A DNA stretch of 64,000 nucleotides from Mangrovibacterium lignilyticum (GTDB lineage Bacteria; Bacteroidota; Bacteroidia; Bacteroidales; Prolixibacteraceae), in contig NZ_WKLH01000001.1 of the NCBI RefSeq assembly GCF_010882175.1, forward strand, positions 434,001-498,000, given 5' to 3'. The translations under genes and the position numbers were made by a program. Shown one piece after another: positions 33,119 through 43,222 of the stretch (positions are counted from its first letter, which is position 1; every line of letters starts with the position of its first letter). Under the pieces are notes generated by a model that worked only from the letters and a program-made list of their open reading frames with translations, made no database searches and was not told the DNA's origin.

Positions 33119-35848
33119 TTATTTATCAACCGTAAAGCGATAATTTCCGGAGCCCAGTTTCACCTGAACGTAGCCATTTGCCTCACCGACAACTTCAACA
33201 TCGCGATGCGAACTGACACTTCTTCCTCCTTCTTTTACCTTCGCAACAGATGAAGCCGGAATAAAAACATTGGCTGTTGTATTAACCGGGATACCTACAT
33301 TGAAAATCAACTGCCCTTGTTCCCATCTCCATTCCGAAGCGACCTTACCATAATAGGTTTGCAGGTCAGCCTTTACAAAACTCAGCTTCGTTGTCACCAA
33401 CGGTTTTATCTGAATAAGCTTATAACCGGGCACCTCCGGATCAGTCTGGATGCCGGCAGCAACACGATACATCCAATCGCCAATCGCTCCGTATGAATAG
33501 TGGTTAAACGAATTCATGTTAGGGGTCTGAAATGAACCATCAGGTTTGATGCCATCCCAACGTTCCCAAATCGTAGTAGCCCCCATGGTTACCGGGTAGA
33601 GCCAGGAAGGATACGATTTTTCAAGCAATAATTTATAGGCCAGCTCACTGTGTCCAAATTTGGAAAGCACATGGCACAGATAAGGGGTTCCCAAAAAACC
33701 AGTGGTTAAGTGATCATCGTATTCATGAATATTATTGACCAACTGTTTCACAGCCTCCGGGCGCATATTTTCAGGCAACATATCGAATTCCAAAGCCAGT
33801 ACATAGGCTGTCTGCGTTCCGGAAACCATCCGCCCGCTTGGAGTTACATACTCGTGTACAAAAGCATCTTTTACTTTGGTCAACAGTGAATCAAAGTACA
33901 TGGCTTCTGAGTCCATTTCAAGTACCTTGGCCGCGTTAATCACCAGTTGGGTTGAATGCGCATAAAAACACTGGGCGATTAAATCTTTGTCAGTAACGGC
34001 AGCGCGTCCGCTGTTGTCATCATCGGGACGGTAAAACAACCAGTCGCCAAACGATTGTTTGGGACTCCAAAGATTATCAACTGCCGTACGTTTAATGTAG
34101 TTCACCCATGCTTTCATACTTTCGTACTGGTTCTCAAGCAAAACCTTATCGCCGTAAGCACGGTAAATGATCCACGGTGCAATGGTCGCTACGTCTCCCC
34201 AACCGGGGCTACACTCGTCACCTAAAATATTGGGAACAACATAGGGAACACTTCCATCTTCAGCTTGATCTGCTGCAACATCTTTCAGCCATTTGGCATA
34301 GAAACTATTGACATTGAAATTGAAGGCCGCCGTTGATGCAAAAGCCTGAGCATCGCCGGTCCATCCCAAACGCTCATCACGCTGGGGACAATCTGTCGGC
34401 ACATCAACGAAATTTCCTCGCTGGCTCCATTGGATGTTGTGTTGTAACTTGTTTACCAAATCATCGGAACATGAAAAATTCCCTGTTGGCTGCATGTCTG
34501 AATACAAAGCAAATGCCTTGAAATTTTCGGGCTTCAACTCGCCCGGATAATCGTCAACCTTGATGAACCGAAATCCCTGAAAGGAGAAATGGGGTTCGAA
34601 AACCTCTTCGCTTCCACCCTTTAAAATGTAGGTGTTCGTTTGTTTGGCCGAGCGTAGATTCGCCGTATAAAAATTACCGGCTTTATCGAGTGCCTCGGCA
34701 TGCTCAATCGTAATTTTATTGCCAGCTTTACCGGTGGCTTTCACCTGAACCCAGCCGACCAAATTTTGGCCAAAATCAAGAACCTTTTCACCTTTGGGCG
34801 TTGTAATTATTTTGACAGGAGAGAAACTTTCCTTTTTTCGAACCGGTTCGTTTTCTGTCGTAACCAGATTGATTACCGGATAATTGGCCAATTGAATAGC
34901 CGACCAGTCCATATCAATGAATCCCGGATCAGACCATCCTTCAGGAGCTAAACGCGCATCGTAAGTTTCACCGTCATAGATCTCAGACGATAAAATGGGC
35001 CCGGATGCTGACCGCCAGCTTCCATCAGAAACAATATTTTCAATTGATCCGTCAGTGTATATAATCTGTAGCTGGAAAAGCAACGACAAATCTTTCCCAT
35101 AGTAGTTGGGGTCCGGATCAAAGCCAATTCGTCCCCGATACCAGCCATTACCAAGCGTAACGCCAATCGCGTTCTTACCATCCTTCAGCAATTCTGTTAC
35201 ATCGTAAGTTTGGTATTGAAGTCGTTTATTATAACTGGTCCATCCGGGAGTCAAATAAAGATCTCCGACTCTTTGACCGTTAATTTCAGCTTCATACATT
35301 CCATGTGCCGTAACAAAAGCAACGGCCAGCCGAATCTTTTTCTCCAGGGCAAATTCCCGGCGTAATAAAGGAGAAGGCCTCCCCTCCTTTTCCATAAATC
35401 CGGGTTGAATCCACTTAGCCCGCCAGTTTTCCGGTCCCATAATGCCCATCACCCAATAATTGGGTTCACTCCATTTTGATGCCCGGTCATTCTGATCCCA
35501 TACGCGAACCTGCCAGTAATATTTTCGTCCGGGTTTCAGGGTATTCCCCGTAAACTGAATATACACCGATTGATCGGATGGGATTTTGCCGGTACTGAAA
35601 ATCAGGTTGACGCCTTTTTGAAGAGACTCCAGACTTTCACTCACGCGGATATCAAAAGCCGACTGGTTCGTATTTCGTCTCGAAGCTTCCAGCGTCCAAG
35701 AAAGGCGTGGATACATGACGCTCACTCCTACCGGATTAATCTTATTCTCAACAAATAAACGGCTAACTTCAATTTGTGCAAAAGCAGACGGAAAGATGTA
35801 CAACACAGTAGCAAAAAGAAATAGTAATTTCTTGATAACTGATGGCAT
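33119..35848 (-). CDS. GH78 alpha-L-rhamnosidase
   Basis: 909-residue secreted glycoside hydrolase that would release alpha-linked rhamnose from rhamnogalacturonan. A signal peptide (to SAFA) precedes a fibronectin-like N-domain (YPRLSWTLEA), two beta-sandwich domains (KWIQPG, FVTAHGMYEAEINGQRVGD) and the (alpha/alpha)6 catalytic barrel with the family block DCPQRDERLGWTGD (~486-499), including the general-acid Asp/Glu region. A C-terminal beta domain closes it. First gene of the pectin cluster on the minus strand. Confidence 0.95.
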   Translation of the reverse strand: MPSVIKKLLFLFATVLYIFPSAFAQIEVSRLFVENKINPVGVSVMYPRLSWTLEASRRNTNQSAFDIRVSESLESLQKGVNLIFSTGKIPSDQSVYIQFTGNTLKPGRKYYWQVRVWDQNDRASKWSEPNYWVMGIMGPENWRAKWIQPGFMEKEGRPSPLLRREFALEKKIRLAVAFVTAHGMYEAEINGQRVGDLYLTPGWTSYNKRLQYQTYDVTELLKDGKNAIGVTLGNGWYRGRIGFDPDPNYYGKDLSLLFQLQIIYTDGSIENIVSDGSWRSASGPILSSEIYDGETYDARLAPEGWSDPGFIDMDWSAIQLANYPVINLVTTENEPVRKKESFSPVKIITTPKGEKVLDFGQNLVGWVQVKATGKAGNKITIEHAEALDKAGNFYTANLRSAKQTNTYILKGGSEEVFEPHFSFQGFRFIKVDDYPGELKPENFKAFALYSDMQPTGNFSCSDDLVNKLQHNIQWSQRGNFVDVPTDCPQRDERLGWTGDAQAFASTAAFNFNVNSFYAKWLKDVAADQAEDGSVPYVVPNILGDECSPGWGDVATIAPWIIYRAYGDKVLLENQYESMKAWVNYIKRTAVDNLWSPKQSFGDWLFYRPDDDNSGRAAVTDKDLIAQCFYAHSTQLVINAAKVLEMDSEAMYFDSLLTKVKDAFVHEYVTPSGRMVSGTQTAYVLALEFDMLPENMRPEAVKQLVNNIHEYDDHLTTGFLGTPYLCHVLSKFGHSELAYKLLLEKSYPSWLYPVTMGATTIWERWDGIKPDGSFQTPNMNSFNHYSYGAIGDWMYRVAAGIQTDPEVPGYKLIQIKPLVTTKLSFVKADLQTYYGKVASEWRWEQGQLIFNVGIPVNTTANVFIPASSVAKVKEGGRSVSSHRDVEVVGEANGYVQVKLGSGNYRFTVDK

Positions 35849-36033
35849 AAGTTATTTCGTTTGATAGGTTTGTTTCTTCATTCCCGACTTCAATTCATTC
35901 CTTTATTGAATTAAGTTGAAACGGGGTTGATTTTTCAAAATCATTCAAAGGTACAAAGGAAAACTTCTTTTTAAAATCTCACGAATGATTCTTCCTGTTC
36001 TAGATACACGAATGACCGATTTTTGTGGAATTT

Positions 36034-37401
36034 CTAAAACTCCCCGTTTTTGTACCGTCTAAAATAATCACCAGCAGCTCGGCTCACTTTACCCGATAAT
36101 AAAATTGTGCTTATCATCGTCGGGAAAGCCATCAAAGCAAAAGCTAAATCACAAAAGGCAACAATAACATTCATTTGTGATACAGCGCCGACTACCACTA
36201 AAACGACAACCGCATAATGATACCAATGTTGATATTTTGCTCCGGCAACAAAACTTAGACATTTACTCCCGTAATAGGGAAAAGCAAACATGGTTGACAG
36301 GGAAAAGAATACCACACACACAACCAGCACATAGGCTCCATACGGAATCGCGTCACTGAATGCTTCTGCAGTCAAGGTAATTCCATCGGACGCACTGTGA
36401 GTCCAAACCCCGGTTATAATAATTGCCAAGGCTGTCATGGTACAGATGATAATGGTGTCTATTAATGGCCCCGTCATGGCGACTAAGCCTTCGCGGATTG
36501 GTTCATTGGTTTTGGCTGCACCATGGGCCATAGGCGCGGTTCCCATCCCTGCTTCGTTTGAAAAAGCAGCCCGGCGCACGCCGGTAATGATTATTGCCCC
36601 TAGCGAACCGCCCAGCACTGCGTTTCCGGTGAACGCATCTTCAAATATTAACCTGAAACTCGGAATGATCTCCAATGGATGTGAAAAGATAATGTAGAGC
36701 ACCGCAACGATGTAAACAACAACCATTACCGGAACTAAACGGCCGGTAACATTACCAATCCGTTTGACGCCCCCAAGTACAACGACTCCTACAATCAGCG
36801 CAAGCACCGATCCAATAATTGCATCGGTCATCATTGATCGGTTGATTCCATTCGGCGCCAAAAATACATCACGAATAATCTGCGTCAGCTGATTTGCCTG
36901 AAAGACCGGCAAGACGCCAAGCATCGCCATTACTGAAAAGAAAATAGCCATCGGCTTCCATTTCCGCCCTAACCCTTCGGTAATAACATACATTGGGCCT
37001 CCCTGAATTTCACCGGCACTATCCTTTCCTCGATACATGACGGCTAACGAACAGGTGAAAAATTTGGTTGCTACTCCTAACATCGCAGAAACCCACATCC
37101 AAAAAATGGCTCCGGGGCCTCCCATCGTAATAGCTACCGCCACACCACTGATATTTCCCATTCCGACGGTGCCGGCCAATGCTGTTGAAAGCGCCTGATA
37201 ATGTTTTAACTGACCCGCCTCGTCCGGATCATCATACTTACCTCTAATAATTTGGACCGCATGCACCAAATACTTAAAAGGTGCCAGCCTCGAAATAATC
37301 AGGAAGTAAATACCACCCCCCAACAACAATATTAAAATAGGAACTCCCCAGATTAAATCCGAGGAACTTACAATCAGTTCGCCTAATTTATCCAACATCA
37401 T
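36034..37401 (-). CDS. sodium:alanine/glycine symporter, AgcS family
   Basis: 455-residue inner-membrane symporter with about ten hydrophobic helices. Family blocks: ALSTALAGTVGMGNISGVA, GGPGAIFWMWVSAMLG, GEIQGGPMYVITEGLG, and AAFSNEAGMGTAPMAHGAAKTNEP. It would import small neutral amino acids with sodium. Start is ATG 37401; the codon at 37404 is TTG. It lies 37 bp after the FAD oxidase gene on the same strand, suggesting joint amino acid uptake and oxidation. Confidence 0.93.
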   Translation of the reverse strand: MMLDKLGELIVSSSDLIWGVPILILLLGGGIYFLIISRLAPFKYLVHAVQIIRGKYDDPDEAGQLKHYQALSTALAGTVGMGNISGVAVAITMGGPGAIFWMWVSAMLGVATKFFTCSLAVMYRGKDSAGEIQGGPMYVITEGLGRKWKPMAIFFSVMAMLGVLPVFQANQLTQIIRDVFLAPNGINRSMMTDAIIGSVLALIVGVVVLGGVKRIGNVTGRLVPVMVVVYIVAVLYIIFSHPLEIIPSFRLIFEDAFTGNAVLGGSLGAIIITGVRRAAFSNEAGMGTAPMAHGAAKTNEPIREGLVAMTGPLIDTIIICTMTALAIIITGVWTHSASDGITLTAEAFSDAIPYGAYVLVVCVVFFSLSTMFAFPYYGSKCLSFVAGAKYQHWYHYAVVVLVVVGAVSQMNVIVAFCDLAFALMAFPTMISTILLSGKVSRAAGDYFRRYKNGEF

Positions 37402-37438
37402 CAATTCTATTTCCGGTCAAGATAACAATTCTTTTTGT

Positions 37439-38482
37439 TTAGCTATAGCGGGTTAAATTGACTTCCGGATTAATTAAGCTTGATTTATCAATCAATAGGG
37501 CAACAAACTGTTTGGTGAAATACGGCCCGAGCATGCAACCTTTAGACCCCAAACCATTAAAAATGCCAATTTGCGGATATTCAGGATGAAGTCCCAAAAC
37601 AGGGCGACGGTCGTGCGTTGTCGGACGAATTCCTGCGGCATGCTCGGTGAGCGAGTACGCTCCGCCAAAGACCTGTTCAAGCTTTCCACACAATTCCTCT
37701 TTTGCACTTGCGGTTGGTACCTCGTCCAACTTATTCCAATCGTATGTGGCTCCCATCCGATACTCGTTGCCTCCGACAGGCATCAAAAAAAAGGCTTTAT
37801 TCAAGATAAAATCAGCGTGGTAGCCGGTCGTTTTCAACTTAAAAACTTCTCCCTTGGTATGTTTAAATTGGATATTCTGAAAGTAAGGATTTTGCGAAGC
37901 CCGATGTCCCTCGCAAAAGATGATCTTCGAAGCTGCCAAATCTCCGTACTCAACCCGGTCCGGGTGAATGACAAGCCTGGAATAATCAAAATTGAATTCA
38001 TGCAGGCATTTCCGCTTCAATAAATATTCCCGAAATCCAGTTAGCAAATTGTTTAAATCAACGCGGCCAGCCTTTTCAACCCAACCGCTACCGTGTTCTA
38101 ACTTCAGCTCCGGATAACCCGATTCGTCAGGTTCGATCTGCAAGTATTGCAGAAGGTCATTTTCAACCGCCTTTTTTCGCCAAAAATCAGCTTCACCGGC
38201 ACCAAAAATCTTTCTGATTTTTTTCGGATGATAAATCGAGTTTCCCAGCAATGCTTCAAGCTCCACATAGGTATCCTCGAGTTGCGGATACAATTCATCG
38301 ATCAGCCAACTTTTCGTTAGCCGGCGGAACACAACAGGGTTAATCAAGCCGGCAGCAACGGCAGATGCCTTTTGAAAATCAGGGGAGTCGATTACCTGCA
38401 CTGTTTTTCCGAGCTTTATCAACTCGTGAGTCAGCAAGGTCCCCGCCAAGCCTTGTCCTACTATAATGAAATCGGTTTTCAT
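37439..38482 (-). CDS. FAD-dependent amine oxidase (DadA/glycine oxidase-like)
   Basis: 347-residue flavoprotein. The N-terminal dinucleotide-binding fold is IIVGQGLAGTLLTHELIKLGKTVQVID (GxGxxG-type), followed by AAGLINPVVFRRLTKSW and the C-terminal GIRPTTHDRRPVLGLH plus FNGLGSKGCMLGPYF, as in the D-amino acid oxidase/glycine oxidase superfamily. The exact substrate is unknown. Placed between an EEP-family gene and an AgcS symporter. Confidence 0.85.
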   Translation of the reverse strand: MKTDFIIVGQGLAGTLLTHELIKLGKTVQVIDSPDFQKASAVAAGLINPVVFRRLTKSWLIDELYPQLEDTYVELEALLGNSIYHPKKIRKIFGAGEADFWRKKAVENDLLQYLQIEPDESGYPELKLEHGSGWVEKAGRVDLNNLLTGFREYLLKRKCLHEFNFDYSRLVIHPDRVEYGDLAASKIIFCEGHRASQNPYFQNIQFKHTKGEVFKLKTTGYHADFILNKAFFLMPVGGNEYRMGATYDWNKLDEVPTASAKEELCGKLEQVFGGAYSLTEHAAGIRPTTHDRRPVLGLHPEYPQIGIFNGLGSKGCMLGPYFTKQFVALLIDKSSLINPEVNLTRYS

Positions 38483-38536
38483 ACCCGACAGGACAGTTTG
38501 CAGGCAAATTTGTTCAGCAACAGCGAAAACTTTAAA

Positions 38537-39376
38537 CTACTTAAACCAAAGCTCTACATAAACCGGCAGGTGATCCGAAGGATACTTTTGGTCATACGAA
38601 TCAGTCAACACGCCATATTTGCGAACAGCCGTAACTTTCCGGTTCACAAAAATGTAATCAATCCGGTTTTGCAACGGACTATTAAAATCGAATCCGTTGA
38701 ATGTCCCCACCGGACCATATGGCTCTGCCTCCGACATATCCCGGGTGTCGTGCATTTTGCGCATTAACCATTTCATCGGGTCGGTGTCGGGTGTCAGGTT
38801 GAAATCACCTGTCAGGATAACCGGAAGCTTGTCATCATTCAATTCTTTAATCTTGTCGAAAATAAGCTTTGCCGCCTCCTTTCTTGCTTCATCACCAACA
38901 TGGTCGAAATGGGTGTTGAAGACCCAGAAATTCCGGCGACCATCGTACTCTTCCAACTTAATATAGGTACAAATCCGGGGCAAAGCGGCATCCCAACCTT
39001 TACTTGGTATCTCCGGCGTTTCGGAAAGCCAGAACCAACCTTGTTCTTTCAGCTGGAAACGTCTGGAATCATAAAATATCGGCGAATATTCACCGGCATT
39101 AATTCCGTTATCGCGGCCAACACCAACCCAATCGTAACCGGGTAGCCTAGAAGCGATGTCATTCACCTGTCCCAGCAAAGCTTCCTGCATACCAATAACA
39201 TCGGGTGCGTGAAATAAAATCAAATCCGTTACCTGATTTTTGCGCAGTGGCCAGGCATTTTCGCCATCATCAGGGTTGTTGTAGCGAATATTCCAGGTCA
39301 TCACTTTCAGATCGACAGCCTGAATGGTGCCGGCCAACAACACCAGCATCACAACTAACAAACTTTTATTCTTCAT
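38537..39376 (-). CDS. endonuclease/exonuclease/phosphatase family protein, secreted
   Basis: 279 residues from ATG 39376 (MKNKSLLVVMLVLLAGTIQA, signal peptide). EEP-fold motifs: MTWNIRYNNP, GMQEALLGQ (catalytic Glu), FNTHFDHVG, LTGDFNL (Asp/Asn) and YPSDHLPV (His). Close relatives act as secreted phosphodiesterases or nucleases; substrate unknown. Its start overlaps the preceding esterase gene by 11 bp (39366-39376), indicating translational coupling. A frame extension to 39511 is rejected. Confidence 0.88.
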   Translation of the reverse strand: MKNKSLLVVMLVLLAGTIQAVDLKVMTWNIRYNNPDDGENAWPLRKNQVTDLILFHAPDVIGMQEALLGQVNDIASRLPGYDWVGVGRDNGINAGEYSPIFYDSRRFQLKEQGWFWLSETPEIPSKGWDAALPRICTYIKLEEYDGRRNFWVFNTHFDHVGDEARKEAAKLIFDKIKELNDDKLPVILTGDFNLTPDTDPMKWLMRKMHDTRDMSEAEPYGPVGTFNGFDFNSPLQNRIDYIFVNRKVTAVRKYGVLTDSYDQKYPSDHLPVYVELWFK

Positions 39377-40355
39377 CGGGTTGTTCTTTTTCCTCCGTAC
39401 AAAAATTGAAAGCCGGATAAGCACAATTGTGATTTCCGTCTCTGATAGTATGAATTTGCATTTTTTTGCCTTGCAGCACAAAATCATAGCAAAACTGCAT
39501 GATCTCTTCAAAATATTCCGTCATTGGCGTACTTGCCACTGAATGATTTCCTCCACAGGTCGTGTGCAACCAATAAGCTTTGCCCAATTCGCGCAAACGC
39601 TCGGCCATGGAATACGAACCGTGCAAAACCAGGTAGCCCGGGCTTTCTTCCGAACAATAATGATGCGGAGCAGTACTGTAAGGGACCAAATCATCACAAG
39701 TCCCGTGGAAAAACATGGCCGGCACAGCAGAATCTTCGTAGATCGCATTGATGTCAGGAATCGCTCCGGCCATCCCAATTACCCCGGCATACGAAACCGG
39801 TCCCGAGTCGAGACCATAACAATAGGGCGGCTGGAAAGCCGCATTCAGCACTGTTTCGGCTCCGGCACTGCTCCCTGCCAAAATAATTTTATGCGGATCG
39901 ATACCAAACTGCTCCCAACGTTCAATCAAAAAATAGGTAGCATCCTGTAAATCATCGACTGCCGCCTGAAAAGTCTTTAGTTTCTCCGTCGCCGGACACT
40001 CACAGCCCAAGCCGGTTGTTGTTCCTTTTCTAGTCAAACGATAACTTATCGAAACTGCCACATAACCATGCTCGGCTATTTTCTTACAAAATTCACGGAT
40101 TTCCTCGCTATCCCTTACGCCTCCGGAAAAACCACCTCCGTGCACATAGAGAACAACGGGCCGATCGTCTTTCGCGTCAAAAGCAGGTTGATATAAATCC
40201 AGATCAAGCGTAAAACTGTCTTTCTCTGCATAGGTGTAGGTATCCACCAAGGCAGAATCTACAATTTGCTCTTTGTAACGTTCCTGAGCAAATGTAATTT
40301 GCACAGAAAAAAACAGAACGAGGATGAGGTGAAAGATGTATTTCATGTTAAACAT
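39366..40355 (-). CDS. secreted alpha/beta-hydrolase (carboxylesterase-like)
   Basis: 329 residues (or 326 from the ATG at 40346). Signal peptide to about ITFAQ. HGGGFSGG is the oxyanion motif, AGSSAGAET the nucleophile elbow, and GGNHSVAS provides the catalytic histidine. Residues ~120-145 carry a CECPATEK insertion and there are other cysteines, which may pair. First gene of a four-gene minus-strand unit with EEP, FAD oxidase and AgcS. Substrate not visible. Confidence 0.8.
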   Translation of the reverse strand: MFNMKYIFHLILVLFFSVQITFAQERYKEQIVDSALVDTYTYAEKDSFTLDLDLYQPAFDAKDDRPVVLYVHGGGFSGGVRDSEEIREFCKKIAEHGYVAVSISYRLTRKGTTTGLGCECPATEKLKTFQAAVDDLQDATYFLIERWEQFGIDPHKIILAGSSAGAETVLNAAFQPPYCYGLDSGPVSYAGVIGMAGAIPDINAIYEDSAVPAMFFHGTCDDLVPYSTAPHHYCSEESPGYLVLHGSYSMAERLRELGKAYWLHTTCGGNHSVASTPMTEYFEEIMQFCYDFVLQGKKMQIHTIRDGNHNCAYPAFNFCTEEKEQPDEE

Positions 40356-40471
40356 TATGGATGTTGATCAAGGTTAAGTGTGTATACTTTGCTAATTTAG
40401 AAAAAAATCCGGCGGTGTCAATCATCTGCTTTTAATGACAAAATACCGAACGGAATCATAAATTGAAGTCG

Positions 40472-41005
40472 ATGAAAGCAAATTACTTATTATTGATCGT
40501 CCTTTTTTTCCTCCTTTCTTGCCAATCGGGTAAAAAAGAGGAAAATCTCAAAAAAATGAATCACCCCAGTCATCAATATACTTTTGTTGATCTGGGATCG
40601 GAAGCTGTGGGCTATTTGGAAATAGACTACATTCCCATTTATTCTGATATCTACCACATCGACGGAACCAAACGCTTCTTGTTGACTTCAACTCTGAGCA
40701 TTCGAAACACATCGCTGACCGACACCGTGTATGTTTTCGGCGCCGACTACAACGACTCTTACGGCAAACTGTTGCGGAAATATACGGATTCAACCATCTC
40801 ATTGAAACCGCTCGAATCAATTGAATTTGTCGTGGAACATAAAGAAGACCAAGGCGGTGCCGGAGCCAGCTTTTTGGTCGAATGGGGAGCCGACAAAAAT
40901 GCCAGTCAGTTGCTTATTCAGGCGGTAATGACCGGAACAAGCAACCAGCAGGGACTTTCATTTTTAACGGAAGCCAAAATTATCAAGCAAGAATTTCGTA
41001 ACTAA
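40472..41005 (+). CDS. DUF3124 family lipoprotein
   Basis: 177 residues from ATG 40472. MKANYLLLIVLFFLLSC is a lipobox signal, followed by QSGKKEEN. The body has IYHIDGTKRFLLTSTLSIRNT and FGADYNDSYGKLL with PLESIEFVVEHKEDQGGAGASFLVEW, the DUF3124 pattern. Function unknown. The stop codon overlaps the convergent SulP gene's stop by four bases (41002-41005). Confidence 0.8.
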   Translation: MKANYLLLIVLFFLLSCQSGKKEENLKKMNHPSHQYTFVDLGSEAVGYLEIDYIPIYSDIYHIDGTKRFLLTSTLSIRNTSLTDTVYVFGADYNDSYGKLLRKYTDSTISLKPLESIEFVVEHKEDQGGAGASFLVEWGADKNASQLLIQAVMTGTSNQQGLSFLTEAKIIKQEFRN

Positions 41006-42648
41006 GCAGTCTTTGTTCTCAAACATTCCGAGGCTTTAAGCAAAGCCCGGTCGAAAGAAGGCAAAACATTTTCGCTGGAAATGAAATTGAAAAGCTTTCC
41101 TTTTTCCAAATCCTTCAGAACTTCGGGTCGAACGCCCGATAGAAATACGACGGCACCACTTTGCTGTATTTCTTTCACAACATCTTTTAGATTATGCAGC
41201 CCTGTTGAATCGATAAAAGGGACGTGCCGCATGCGAATAATTAACACGTCCGATTTCAAACCAATCGTTCTTAGGGTCGAGCTATACTGTTTGGCTGAAG
41301 CAAAAAAGAAAGGTCCGCTAATCTCATAAATACCTAACTCCTTTGGCAAATCGCCGTAGTTCTCCAAAATATCCGAGTCAACCTCAAATTCAGCTTTTGC
41401 TCCGGCATCAGCCATCCGCTTCATGAATAACAAAGCAGACAATACAATACCTATTTCGATGGCAAAAGTAAGATCGACCAGAACGGTCAGCAAAAAAGTA
41501 ACCAGTAAAATCAGAATGTCGAAAGCGGAGCCTTTCAGAATAGAAACAAAAGAACGCCACTCACTCATATTATAAGAAACAACAATCAGAATACCTGCCA
41601 GACAAGACATGGGGATCAATTTAGCCCATTGTCCGAAGAATAACATGATAAACAATAAAGTAAGGGCGTGAATCGCGCCTGAAATTGGGGTTCGACCGCC
41701 GTTTTTCACATTGGTGGCAGTACGGGCAATAGCTCCGGTAGCTGGAATACCACCAAAAAACGGCGTAACAACATTGGCAATTCCCTGCGCGATCAATTCG
41801 GTGTTCGAGCGGTGATTCGCGCCAATCATCCCATCGCTCACAACTGCCGAAAGCAAACTTTCGATTCCTCCTAAAAGGGCAATGGTCAAAGCCGGAGCAA
41901 AATATACATGTATCTGGCTGAAATCAATACTTGGAAAAGTCAAACTGATCGTTTGCGGGATATCTCCAAAAACGGTTTCAATAGTTGATACCGGCAATTT
42001 AAAAAACTGCACAACGGCAGTCACCAAAATAATCGCCACAAAGGAGCCCGGAATCTTGTTGCTGATCTTTTTAAAATATACTGAAATTAAAATTGTAACA
42101 ACTGTAATAATTAAAGCCGTTGGGTTAATTTGATCCAGATTGGAAAAATAAGTGCCCCACTTCGGCAAAAACTCAGAAGGTAGTTTATCCAAATGCAACC
42201 CCAATGCGTCTTTTACTTGGGTGGTAAAAATTACCAATGCGATACCACTAGTAAAACCAACAACCAACGGTTGTGGAATAAATTTCAACAGAGAGCCCAA
42301 TTTCAGTAAGCCGAAAATAATCAGGATTACACCGGCCAGCATCGTTGAGATCATTAACCCATCAATACCATAGGTTTGCAGAATACCGTAAACAATCACA
42401 ATAAAGGCTCCGGTCGGACCGCCAATCTGCACACGGCTTCCCCCAAGCAGTGAAATGATGAAACCAGCGACAATAGCCGTAATCAACCCTTTCTCAGGAG
42501 AGACACCTGATGCCACTGCAAATGCAATGGCTAGTGGTAAAGCAACGATGCCGACAATGATGCCGGCAAATAAATCTTTAGAAAACTGATCTTTGGAATA
42601 TCCTTGTTTGAGTACACTCAGCAATTTCGGATAAAACACCTTATTCAT
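41002..42648 (-). CDS. SulP family anion transporter with STAS domain
   Basis: 548-residue inner-membrane permease from ATG 42648. The membrane part shows DLFAGIIVGIVALPLAIAFA, GPTGAFIVIVYGI and GGIPATGAIARTATNVKNGGRTPISG, the SulP signature. The C-terminal ~110 residues are a STAS domain with the conserved FIDSTGLHNL loop. Probable sulfate, bicarbonate or dicarboxylate carrier; the anion is not evident. The frame reaches 42714, but that extension is not SulP-like. Confidence 0.93.
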   Translation of the reverse strand: MNKVFYPKLLSVLKQGYSKDQFSKDLFAGIIVGIVALPLAIAFAVASGVSPEKGLITAIVAGFIISLLGGSRVQIGGPTGAFIVIVYGILQTYGIDGLMISTMLAGVILIIFGLLKLGSLLKFIPQPLVVGFTSGIALVIFTTQVKDALGLHLDKLPSEFLPKWGTYFSNLDQINPTALIITVVTILISVYFKKISNKIPGSFVAIILVTAVVQFFKLPVSTIETVFGDIPQTISLTFPSIDFSQIHVYFAPALTIALLGGIESLLSAVVSDGMIGANHRSNTELIAQGIANVVTPFFGGIPATGAIARTATNVKNGGRTPISGAIHALTLLFIMLFFGQWAKLIPMSCLAGILIVVSYNMSEWRSFVSILKGSAFDILILLVTFLLTVLVDLTFAIEIGIVLSALLFMKRMADAGAKAEFEVDSDILENYGDLPKELGIYEISGPFFFASAKQYSSTLRTIGLKSDVLIIRMRHVPFIDSTGLHNLKDVVKEIQQSGAVVFLSGVRPEVLKDLEKGKLFNFISSENVLPSFDRALLKASECLRTKTA

Positions 42649-42832
42649 AGTCCACGAATTGAAATTGAAGGTGCAAAAGTAAGTACAATGCCACGTGATT
42701 ATCCTGCAAAGCAAGCTTTTTGTTGCTTATTTATATCCGATACGAATAAGACGGTAGAAATGCGCAGCAATAACAAGTCCTCTACCTAAATGGGCATGAA
42801 GCTATAAAGAGTTGATAATGCGCAATCTCAAA

Positions 42833-43222
42833 CTAAACCTGCTTTAACTCTTGAACTAAAGTGGAAACTTGCTTAAATGATTCGCGATAACGTGTGCTGA
42901 AAAGTCCTTTAGACATTTCTTCCAATTCTTCTTTTACGTTGTCCATTGACGACAGAATTGTATTACGGAATAAAACCGCACAATTGGCACATCGCTCAGT
43001 CTGAATTCCGTCCGCAATAGCTAAGGCCTTCTGCATCTTATAGATGGAGCGACCATACTCTTTGCTAAACCGACTTTGCTGCGCTGTGGATAACAAGCGA
43101 TTGATTTCTACCAGATTTTGTGAGCACACATTTCCGTTAGCCGGACAGCTAACTAATTGAATAATGTCTTCATTCAATTTTCTCTTCGCATTCTTCCCTT
43201 CTGTAAAATTTAACAACTTCAT
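42833..43222 (-). CDS. hypothetical protein with two Cys pairs
   Basis: 129 residues, mostly helical and soluble, no recognised family. It carries CPANGNVC and, further on, CANC, which could bind a metal or be redox active. The stretch KEYGRSIYKMQKALAIADGI and the C-terminal SSMDNVKEELEEMSKG look like helical repeats. ATG 43222. Isolated minus-strand gene, 184 bp after SulP's start, with a 519-bp gap upstream. Confidence 0.55.
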   Translation of the reverse strand: MKLLNFTEGKNAKRKLNEDIIQLVSCPANGNVCSQNLVEINRLLSTAQQSRFSKEYGRSIYKMQKALAIADGIQTERCANCAVLFRNTILSSMDNVKEELEEMSKGLFSTRYRESFKQVSTLVQELKQV

